DNA from: Luteimonas sp. JM171
Lineage (GTDB): Bacteria > Pseudomonadota > Gammaproteobacteria > Xanthomonadales > Xanthomonadaceae
Assembly: GCF_001717465.1 (NCBI RefSeq)
Contig: NZ_CP017074.1
Location: 2,756,873 to 2,820,872 of the forward strand
Direction: 5' to 3'
DNA length: 64,000 bases
A program made the translations under genes and the position numbers. A model generated the notes under the pieces. That model did no database searches, was not told where the DNA came from, and saw only the letters and a list, made by a program, of their open reading frames with translations. Positions 32,145-40,100 of this stretch are shown here, piece by piece; within the stretch, counting starts at the first letter, position 1; each line of letters opens with the position of its first letter.

Positions 32145-32546
32145 ATGGCCCGCATCCTGATCGTCGACGACTCGCCTTCCCAGCTGGCCGGGATCTGCCG
32201 CATCGTCGAAAAACTCGGTCACCAGACTCTCACCGCGACCGACGGGGAGGCCGGGGTGGACATGGCCCTGCAAGAGCTTCCGGATCTGGTGCTGATGGAC
32301 GTGGTGATGCCCAACCTCAACGGGTTCCAGGCCACCCGCTCCATCTCCCGCAACGAAGCCACCCGCCACATCCCGGTCATCCTGGTCACCACCAAGAATC
32401 AGGAAACCGACCGCGTCTGGGGCATGCGCCAAGGAGCCCGGGGTTACCTCACCAAGCCTTTCAGCGAAAAGGAGCTGGCCGAGGCCATCGCCGGCGTGCT
32501 CGGGCCGGACGCCAGCGGCGGCGCGGCCCGGCCCGCCCTGGGCTGA
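32145..32546 (+). CDS. pilH: Single-domain response regulator, PilH-like
   Basis: 133 residues, one CheY-like receiver domain without an output domain. The acidic pocket is Asp8-Asp9, the phosphoacceptor is Asp52 (LVLMDVVMPNLNGFQATRS), Thr in ILVTTKNQETD and Lys in GYLTKPFSEKEL complete the switch. The sequence style RILIVDDSPSQLAGICRIVEKLGH is that of twitching-motility PilH proteins of xanthomonads. The partner genes pilG, pilI, pilJ and chpA are not adjacent here; the neighbours are AcuI and CbpA, so the regulator is an orphan in position. A short Gly/Ala-rich tail (last 15 residues) follows the domain. Confidence 0.85.
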   Translation: MARILIVDDSPSQLAGICRIVEKLGHQTLTATDGEAGVDMALQELPDLVLMDVVMPNLNGFQATRSISRNEATRHIPVILVTTKNQETDRVWGMRQGARGYLTKPFSEKELAEAIAGVLGPDASGGAARPALG

Positions 32547-32560
32547 TTCGCCGGCGCCGG

Positions 32561-33475
32561 TCAGATCCGGCGCCAGCTGCTCCCGAACGCCTTTTCAAGG
32601 TTGCGGTAGGCTTCGCGCTGGGCATCGCTGCCCGCGCGCGGTGCGGTCACCTCCAGGATCACGATCTGGTCGCCGTCGCGGCCGCCGCGCGTTCCCGGCA
32701 GGCCGCGGCCGCGCAGGCGCAGGCGGCGCCCGGCGTCCGAATCCGCCGGCACCTTGACCTCAACCGGCCCGCCCAGGGTGGGCACCTCCACCGTGGCGCC
32801 GAGCGCGGCCTCCCACGGGGCCACCGGCAGCACGTAGAGGATGTTGTCGCCATCCACCTCGAAGCGCGGATGGGCGGCGTACTCGATCTCCAGCAGCAAA
32901 TCCCCGGGCATGCCCGGCGGTCCCCCGCCCTGCCCCTTGAGCCGCACCACCTGGCCCGGACGGATGCCCTTGGGCACCTTCACGTCCAGGGTGCGGCCGT
33001 TGAGGCCGATGCGCACGCTGGAGCCCGAATGCACGGCCTCCAGCGGCACGGCCACCTTGGCCCGGCTGTCGCCGCGCGGCATGCCGCCGGGCCCGGCCTG
33101 GGGACCCGCGCCGCGCCGCCGGCCGAACAGCTCCTCGAAGAAGTCGCTGAAGCCGCCCGCCGCCCCGCCGCCGGCAAACACCTCCTCGAAGTCGAACCCG
33201 CCGGGAGCGCCCTGGCCAAAGCCCCCGTGCGGCGTACTCACCTCATCGCCGGGGCGATAGCCCCTTGCGCGCAGCTGGTCGTAGGCGGCGCGCTTGGCAG
33301 GGTCGCGCAGTGCCTCATACGCCTCATTGACGGCCTTGAACCTTTCCTCTGCGTCCGCCTCCTTGCTCACGTCGGGGTGGTATTTGCGCGCCAGACGCCG
33401 GTAGGCGGCTTTGATCTCGGTTTCGCCTGCGCCCGGGTCGACCCCGAGCGTGTCGTAGTAGTCCTTGAACTGCAT
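32561..33475 (-). CDS. cbpA: DnaJ-type co-chaperone CbpA
   Basis: 304 residues. J domain at 1-70 with the catalytic HPD of KYHPDVSKEA; a Gly/Phe-rich linker (about 80-130, GGFGQGAPGGFDFEEVFAGG); then two beta-sandwich substrate-binding domains (about 135-295) with VKVPKGIRPGQVVRLKGQG and no zinc-finger cysteines, which sets CbpA apart from DnaJ. It stimulates DnaK ATPase and delivers clients. It lies downstream of the small heat-shock gene on the same strand, but the terminator at 33515-33549 separates them, so readthrough would give partial heat-shock control. Confidence 0.94.
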   Translation of the reverse strand: MQFKDYYDTLGVDPGAGETEIKAAYRRLARKYHPDVSKEADAEERFKAVNEAYEALRDPAKRAAYDQLRARGYRPGDEVSTPHGGFGQGAPGGFDFEEVFAGGGAAGGFSDFFEELFGRRRGAGPQAGPGGMPRGDSRAKVAVPLEAVHSGSSVRIGLNGRTLDVKVPKGIRPGQVVRLKGQGGGPPGMPGDLLLEIEYAAHPRFEVDGDNILYVLPVAPWEAALGATVEVPTLGGPVEVKVPADSDAGRRLRLRGRGLPGTRGGRDGDQIVILEVTAPRAGSDAQREAYRNLEKAFGSSWRRI

Positions 33476-33514
33476 CGTTCACCTGGTGTCTGGAAATGCC
33501 GCGAAAGCGGCCCC

Positions 33515-33549
33515 AAAAGAAACGGCCTGCAAGCGGGCCTGCAGGCCGT
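33515..33549 (-). terminator. Rho-independent terminator of the small heat-shock gene
   Basis: Read on the minus strand: ACGGCCTGCA, 8-nt loop, TGCAGGCCGT, then TTCTTTT. A perfect 10-bp stem with a T-rich tail, 60 bp after the hsp20 stop. Confidence 0.8.
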
Positions 33550-33608
33550 AGTCTAGAACCTCGCACCGGGGCACGGGCGGCGCACGCGCCGGCCGCGTCC
33601 ACAGGGGC

Positions 33609-34064
33609 TTATTTTCCTGCGCCCACCTGGATCCGGCGCGGCGTCGTCTCCGGCCGCTTGGGAATGCTGATCTCGAGCACCCCGTTGCTGCCGGTGGCGG
33701 TCACGCCTTCCGGATCGGCGCTGTCGGGCAGGGCAAAGCGGCGGTGGAAGCTGCCGTAGCGGCGCTCCACGCGTGAGTACTTTTCACCCTCGTCGCGGGT
33801 CTCGCTCCTGCGCTCGCCCTTGATGCTCAGGATGCCCTTGTCCATCAGCACCTCGACCTCGGACAGGTCGATGCCGGGCAGGTCGGCCAGGATGACGAAG
33901 CGGTCGGACTCTTCCTTGATGTCCACGCGCGGCGCCCACTGGCTGGTCACGACGGACGAGCCGTCGCCATCGTTTTCATTGAAGAACTGGTTGAATGCCT
34001 GGCGGATTTCCTCCGGGAAAGCGGAAGAAACCGGCCACTGCGGCTGACGCATCAGGTTTCTCAT
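33609..34064 (-). CDS. hsp20: Small heat-shock protein, Hsp20/alpha-crystallin family
   Basis: 151 residues. The alpha-crystallin domain covers about residues 43-140 (WAPRVDIKEESDRFVILADL to GVLEISIPK), with the C-terminal IPK near the I-x-I/V anchoring position used in oligomer assembly, and an N-terminal arm with FPEEIRQAFNQFF. ATP-independent holdase that binds unfolded proteins in the cytosol. CGGAGG precedes the ATG. The upstream region has a sigma-32 type promoter (34123-34150), so it is a heat-shock gene, and it ends in a clear terminator. Confidence 0.95.
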   Translation of the reverse strand: MRNLMRQPQWPVSSAFPEEIRQAFNQFFNENDGDGSSVVTSQWAPRVDIKEESDRFVILADLPGIDLSEVEVLMDKGILSIKGERRSETRDEGEKYSRVERRYGSFHRRFALPDSADPEGVTATGSNGVLEISIPKRPETTPRRIQVGAGK

Positions 34065-34122
34065 CTCGTTGCCTCCGTAGGACTTGCTGGTTGCACGGGC
34101 CCCTCGTGGGCCCCTGTTCCCG

Positions 34123-34150
34123 ATGTCGGGGCAAAACGCCGGATTTCAAG
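34123..34150 (-). promoter_or_regulatory. Sigma-32 (heat-shock) promoter of hsp20
   Basis: On the minus strand: CTTGAAA (34150-34144), 12 bp, then CCCCGACAT (34131-34123). The E. coli heat-shock consensus is CTTGAAA, 11-16 bp, CCCCATNT; the -35 is perfect. A GGGCCC-ACGAG-GGGCCC hairpin lies in the 5' leader (about 34098-34114). Confidence 0.75.
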
Positions 34151-34215
34151 TGCAGGCACGCTGCACGCACAACCGGCTATGCTCCCCGCGTCCCCCCAGA
34201 AACGAGGCGCGCGCC

Positions 34216-34707
34216 ATGCCCATCCAGGTCGGCGATCCGATCCCCGAAGTGGTCCTCAAGCACATCGACGACGGCATCCAGGCCATCGACACCCCGACCC
34301 TCTTCGAGGACTGCAACATGGTCCTGTTCGGGGTGCCCGGCGCATTCACGCCGACCTGTTCCGAGCGGCACCTGCCGGGCTTCGTCGAACACTTCGACAG
34401 TTTCCGCGCCCGCGGCATCCAGGTGGCCTGCATGTCGGTCAACGACCCCTTCGTGATGAAGGCCTGGGGCGAAAGCCTCGGTGTGCCCAAGGGCCTGCGG
34501 ATGCTGGCCGACGGCAACGGCGACTTCACCCGGGCGCTCGGGCTGGAGATGGACGGCAGTTCCTACGGGATGGGCCTGCGTGCCAAGCGTTTTGCGCTCT
34601 ACGCCGAGAATGGCGTGGTGCGCAACCTGTTCGTGGAGGCGCCCGGCGAATTCAAGGTCTCCAGCGCCGAGCACGTGCTGGCGAACATCGGGCAAGGCAC
34701 TGGATGA
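34216..34707 (+). CDS. Peroxiredoxin, Prx5-type
   Basis: 163 residues. Peroxidatic Cys48 lies in GVPGAFTPTCSERHLPGF, the hallmark PxxxTxxC loop; a second cysteine (Cys76 region, QVACMSVND) may act as resolving residue or be structural. Uses thiol reductants to remove peroxides. ATG 34216 matches the family N-terminus MPIQVGDPIPEVVLK; a longer frame starts far upstream inside the promoter. It is divergent from the heat-shock gene, sharing a 150-bp region, and is convergent with pbpC. No obvious OxyR site is seen. Confidence 0.93.
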   Translation: MPIQVGDPIPEVVLKHIDDGIQAIDTPTLFEDCNMVLFGVPGAFTPTCSERHLPGFVEHFDSFRARGIQVACMSVNDPFVMKAWGESLGVPKGLRMLADGNGDFTRALGLEMDGSSYGMGLRAKRFALYAENGVVRNLFVEAPGEFKVSSAEHVLANIGQGTG

Positions 34708-34728
34708 AGCCTGTTCGCGGGGCACCGC

Positions 34729-37080
34729 TCAGCGCACCACTTCAAACTCCACCCGCGCCCAGGCACCGCTGTCAGCCAGTGCAGTGAGCGCGTGTTTGCC
34801 CGGCGCGTCGAACTGGTGCACGAACGCCCTGCCCCCGACCGTGCTCGCCACCCAGCGGCCGTCGAGCAGCCATTGCACATCACCCGGCGTGCCCAGTGCC
34901 CGCAGCGCCAGCCGCACTCCCTCGGCGCTGCCGGGCGGACGCGCCAGGCGCGCGCCGTCCTGGACGCCGTCGATGCGCAGCCCGTCCATGGCCTGGCGTC
35001 CATCATCCGGGCAGCCCGGCGCCAGGGGCGGCAGTTGCGAAGCCCTGCGGACCGCGGCCGGCAGCCACGGCGAGAGCAACGCCGGCCAGCGGGCGATCTC
35101 GGCTTCCTCGGCATTGCGCCCCTCCATGCAGCCGGCCGAGAGCCGCTGCCCGGTATGCGCATCGACCGGGAAGGCCACCCGTCCGGCGCTCCACAGCCGC
35201 GCGTCACGTTCGGCAAAGGTGGGAGGGACCACGCCATCCAGGACCCAGCCCTCCAGGCGCCGCTGGCACAGGCCCTCCGGCTGCGCGTCCGCCGCCGTCC
35301 CCAGCGGCCAGCAGATCTCCCGCCGCGCCACGCCATCGGGCGGAGGCTGCGGGACACCATCGCCGGGAGCACGCGGCAGGCTGTCAATGACCTCGAACAG
35401 CAGCGGCAGGGCCGTGATCGCTCCGTACTGGCCCGGCAGCGGCGTACCGTCCGGACGGCCGACCCATACGCCCACGGTATGCCGGCGCGTCGCCCCCAGC
35501 GCCCATGCGTCGCGGAAGCCGTAGCTCGTGCCCGTCTTCCACGCCACCCGCGGCCGGTCGCGCAGGTCGAAGGTCTCCATCCGCTCACCCGGGCGCGGGT
35601 TGGCTGCGAGCGTTTCGGCCACGATCCAGGCTGCGCCCGCGGACATCATCCGCCGCTCCAGCAGCGGCGCATCGGCCGTCAGGCGCACCCGGCCGGCGCG
35701 CCCCCCGCGCACCAGGGCGGCATGCGCTCCCACAAGGTCCTCGAGCGTTGCCCCGGTGCCGCCCAGGATCAGCGGCAGGCCGGGCCGGGCACCGCGGGGG
35801 AACCACAGGCGGATGCCGGCGTGCTCCAGCCGCGCGGCGAAACGGCCCGGCCCGACCCGGTCCAGCAGGTCCACCGCGGGCACGTTGAGCGAGAGCCGCA
35901 GGGCCTGTTCCGCGGAAACCGGGCCATGGAAGGCCATGCCGAAGTTGCCCGGCCGGTAGCCGTCGAACGACTGCGGCGCGTCCACCATCAGGCTGGCCGA
36001 GTGGATGAGGCCGTCGTCCAGCGCCATGGCGTAGAGGAACGGCTTGAGCGTGGAGCCGGGCGAGCGCCACGCCCGCACCATGTCCACGTGGCCCAAGCGC
36101 GCGAGATCGCCGAATTCCGCGGCGCCGATGTAGGCCCGCGCCTCCATGGTGGCGTTGTCCACCACCAGCAGCGCGGCCGAGGTGCGCTCGGGCAGTCCGC
36201 CGAAGTAGGACGCCACCCGCTCCTCCAGCATGCGCTGCAGGCCGGCATCGATGGTGGACCGGATCCGTTCGGCGCCCGGCTCGGCACTGCGCAGGCGCTG
36301 GGCAAGCAGTGCCGCGTGCATTGGCTGGCGCACGCTGCGCGACACCACCGGCTCGATCCGCGCGTCGTCCACCTCAGCCCGGCTCCAGGCCCCCTGCGCC
36401 ACCATGCGCTCGAGCAGCTTGTCGCGCGCGATGCGGGCGCGCTCCGGGTGCCGGTCCGGCCGCAGCCGGCTGGGTGCCTGCGGCAGCACCGCCAGCAGCG
36501 CCGCCTCCGCCCGCGACAGCCGTGACGCGGGCTTGCCCAGATACGCCCAGCTGGCGGCCTCGACGCCTTCGATGGTTCCGCCGAACGGCGCGCGCTCCAG
36601 GTACAGGGTGAGGATTTCGCGCTTGGAGAGATGGGCCTCCAGCTGCAGCGCCCGCAGCATCTGCCGCGCCTTGCCCCAGGGTGTGCGCGAGTGCGGTTCC
36701 AGGATCCGGGCCACCTGCATGGTCAGGGTGGAGCCGCCGGACACGATCCTTCCCGTTCGCAGCCACTGCCATCCAGCGCGCGCCAACGCCACCGGATTGA
36801 CGCCCGGATGGCGGTGGAACCAGCGGTCCTCGTAGGTCAGCAGCGCTTCCAGGTACAGCGGCGATACGGTGTCGGGATCGGCCGGATGCCGCCACACGCC
36901 CTCCGCGTCCGCAAACGCGCGCAGCGGCGTGCCGTCGCGCGCGACCACCACGGCGCTGGTATCGCGCGCGGTCGGTAGCGGCGGGGGGAACAGCCAGTCC
37001 AGGGCGAGCAGCGACAGCAGCAGCGCCACCGTGCCCCAGCGCAGCGCCGCCAGGAGCCGCTGCCGACCGCGCGCGCCCAT
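34729..37080 (-). CDS. pbpC: Penicillin-binding protein 1C
   Basis: 783 residues. One N-terminal membrane anchor (about 12-30), a GT51 glycosyltransferase domain with catalytic Glu in TYEDRWFHRHPGVNP and GGSTLTMQVAR, a transpeptidase domain with active Ser343 and Lys346 in GSTLKPF, SLN in RLSLNVPAV, and KTGTS, and a C-terminal BiPBP_C domain (about 690-783). It polymerises and may cross-link peptidoglycan on the periplasmic side; PBP1c is dispensable in E. coli. It follows the alpha-2-macroglobulin gene by 25 bp on the same strand, an arrangement conserved in many bacteria. Confidence 0.96.
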   Translation of the reverse strand: MGARGRQRLLAALRWGTVALLLSLLALDWLFPPPLPTARDTSAVVVARDGTPLRAFADAEGVWRHPADPDTVSPLYLEALLTYEDRWFHRHPGVNPVALARAGWQWLRTGRIVSGGSTLTMQVARILEPHSRTPWGKARQMLRALQLEAHLSKREILTLYLERAPFGGTIEGVEAASWAYLGKPASRLSRAEAALLAVLPQAPSRLRPDRHPERARIARDKLLERMVAQGAWSRAEVDDARIEPVVSRSVRQPMHAALLAQRLRSAEPGAERIRSTIDAGLQRMLEERVASYFGGLPERTSAALLVVDNATMEARAYIGAAEFGDLARLGHVDMVRAWRSPGSTLKPFLYAMALDDGLIHSASLMVDAPQSFDGYRPGNFGMAFHGPVSAEQALRLSLNVPAVDLLDRVGPGRFAARLEHAGIRLWFPRGARPGLPLILGGTGATLEDLVGAHAALVRGGRAGRVRLTADAPLLERRMMSAGAAWIVAETLAANPRPGERMETFDLRDRPRVAWKTGTSYGFRDAWALGATRRHTVGVWVGRPDGTPLPGQYGAITALPLLFEVIDSLPRAPGDGVPQPPPDGVARREICWPLGTAADAQPEGLCQRRLEGWVLDGVVPPTFAERDARLWSAGRVAFPVDAHTGQRLSAGCMEGRNAEEAEIARWPALLSPWLPAAVRRASQLPPLAPGCPDDGRQAMDGLRIDGVQDGARLARPPGSAEGVRLALRALGTPGDVQWLLDGRWVASTVGGRAFVHQFDAPGKHALTALADSGAWARVEFEVVR

Positions 37081-37105
37081 CCCGCGTGTCAGCCGTGCGC
37101 GTGGA

Positions 37106-40100
37106 TCACGGCTGCACCACCGTGATGGTTTCCGGCACCGCCCGGCCGACGCCCCTCAGCTCCGGCCGGTACATGTCCTCCACCATTGGCGGAGGCACGG
37201 TGTAGGTGCCCGGCGTCACCGCGCGCACGAGGTAGAACAGCCGGGCCGTGCGGCCCCGGCGGAGGCTGAGCGCGGCCACGTAGCGGTCGTCGCGGAACTC
37301 CTCATGCTGCAGGTCGGCGGCGCCCTCGCGCTCCGACAGGTTCACCCCCTGCACCGTCACCCCGCCCCACTGCTCGGCATCGGCCAGGTTGAAGTTCTCG
37401 ATCTCCAGCCCGGCAGGGAGCAGGTCCGTCAGCAGGGCATCGGGCATGGCCCGGTCGGCCGTGATCGACACCGCGGCGATCAGGGCCTCGCCCTCCGCCA
37501 GCGGGCCCGGCTCCCACGCCGAACCGTCAAGCCGGTACAGCTGGCGCTCGACCCTGAGCCGGCTGAAATCGGCTTCCGGCGCGGTGCGCGGCACGCCTGC
37601 AACCTCCAGGCTGGCATAGAACGGCGGCTCGCCCGCGGGTTCGAAGCGCACCGAGGCCGCCAGGTCCGCATGGTCGAACCGGCGGCCGAAGATGCGCGTC
37701 CCACTGATCTGCTCTTCGGTCCCGCCAATGCGCAGCGTGCCAGCGACCTGGCGCGTGCCGTCCGCCGCCAGCGCCTTGCCCAGCCGGGCGATCGCAATCT
37801 GCTCCTGCGTGCTCAGGTACATCCAGCGCTGCTGGCGGCGGGCGTCGAGTTCGCGGCCCACGTCAATCGCGCGCGCAGTGTATTCCGGCTTCGCCGCATC
37901 CTGCTCGTGCACCAGCGCGATCGACATCGCCGCGTCCCGCAGCGGCGTGGACCAGTCGCCAAGCCAGCGCGGACGCTCGCGCTCCAGCGCAAAGCCCTGG
38001 GCAATGGCCCTGTCGCCGCGCGCCTGATCGCCCTGCAGCCGCAGCGCCAGCCCAAGCCGCACCAGCGGCAGCCCGCTGAGGGCTGCGTCCGAGTGGTTGT
38101 CGAAGATCGTCCGCAGGGTGCCCAGCGGGGCCCGGTTGACCCGCGCCAGCACGAATCCGGCGTGCGCCTGGTAGGCCAGCTTGAGGTACTGGCGGTGGTC
38201 GCGCCCGTAGAACTCCTGGCCACCGGCCAGCAGGTCCTCGTTGAGGCGCTCCAGCGCCTTCTGCAGCACGCCTTCGGGCACGGCGAAGCCCGCATCGCGC
38301 GCGTCGAGCAGGAACTCGGCCACGTACGGCGTCAGGAAAGGATCGACCGGGCCACTGTTGCCCCACATCGAGAAATGCCCGTTGGCCGCCTGCATGGACG
38401 CAAGCCGGCCGAAAGCGGCCTGCACGGTGCGCTGCCGCCGCTCCGCATCCAAATCCTCAAGGCCGAGCATGGACACCGTGGCCTCGTCCAGCAGCAGCGC
38501 TGCATAGCCGCGGCTGGCGGTCTGCTCGGCGCACCAGTAGGGATAATCAAGCGCGCCTCGCAGCGCGGCCGCGAAAGGAATGGGCGGGAACGCCGTGACG
38601 CTCATCTGCGCCTGAACCGAGCCCGGCATCAGTCCCTGCGCGAAGTCGGCGCCCACGGTCACCGGCGCGAGTTCCTCCAGCGCCCGCGTTTCCGCGCGGA
38701 GCACCGACGGCCAGGCAGCCCGCACGGGCAGGTCGTAGCTGCGGTCGACGCTTTCCCCGTTGCCTTGCACCCGGATGCGCACCCTCGCGGTCGCATAATC
38801 ATTGGCCGCGGTGAGCGGGAAGTTGAGGGTGCCGGCACCGTCGGCGGCCAGCTGGACGCTGCGCACGCCCTCGCCGACCGCGATCGGTCCTTCACCCTCG
38901 GCGCGCACGCTGAATTCGCCATCGCGGCCGGTGAAATTGCTGAGGTCCAGGGTCAGCGTGCTGCGGTCGCCGGGCGCAAGCACGCGCGGCATGCTGGCCT
39001 CGGCCACGATCGGCGCGCGCACCACGGTCTCGGCATCGCGGTTGCCGTATGCCTCATCCGACCACACCACCGCAGAGACCCTGAGGGTGCCGTTGAAGTC
39101 GGGCACCTGCAGCTCGACCGAAGCGTTGCCATCGGCATCAAGTTGCACCGGCCCTGAAAACAGGTCCACGGTCTGCACCCGCGCCGTCGGCCGCCGAGCC
39201 TGCGGGAGGGCGTCCAGGGCCATGTCGCCGCCGAACCGGATCCTCGCGGTGCCGCCCTCGTGGCTTTCGATCACCCGGCCGTAGACGTCGAAGGCGTCGA
39301 TGGCAAAGCGCCGCTGGGCGAAGAAATGCGCCACCGCATCGGGCACCGGGAAGCGGGTGATGTTGAGGATGCCAACGTCCACCGCGGACACCGTGGCATG
39401 GGCCTGCCGACCGGCCAGCTGCGGCACGCCAATGGTCACGCGCAAGGGTTGCTCCGGTCGCACGAGCCCGGCCACCTTCAGCCCCACCGCCACCCGGCGC
39501 TCGCGGCGGTCCATTGGAACGTGGGCCACGCCCACTGCGCGCGCCGGCGTGGTGACGTCGTCGGCGCGCCCGCCGCGGAACACGAGCGCAGTGATGTACA
39601 CATCGTGGCGCTCCCACGCCTGCGTCACCGGGATGCTGAAGGTGCTGCCCGCTTCGGCCTCGATCGCCTGCACGTACAGCAGCTCATCAGTTTCCACCAG
39701 CAGCAGGCCCGGGCCGGGATGGGGCGGCGTCACGGTTACTTCCAGGGTCTCGCCGGCCCGGTACCCGGTCCTGTCCAGCGCCAGCTTGACCTTGTCGGGC
39801 CGCGCGTCCAGGCCGCGGTTGTCGTCGCCCCAGCTCCAGCCGGCGCGGAACGGATAGCGCGTCACCAGGCCGGTGCCCGGGTCCTCGACATCCACCCGGT
39901 ACTCGCCCCATTCCACCGGGAAGTCGAAACGCACCGCGGAGCCGCCGGCGTCGACGGTCCGGGTCTCCACCTTCTCGAAGCGGCGGGTGAAGTCGTAGTT
40001 CCAGCCGCCCTCGTCGTCGTGGCGCCAGTGGTAGTCGCGGTGCTCGCGCACGAGGGTCACCTGCAGGCCGTCGGCCGGCCGTGGCGTGCCGTCGGGGTCC

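Noticed and set aside
34065..34122. RNA thermometer in the hsp20 leader
   Set aside because: The GGGCCC hairpin does not sequester the CGGAGG site and no ROSE-like or FourU sequence is seen.
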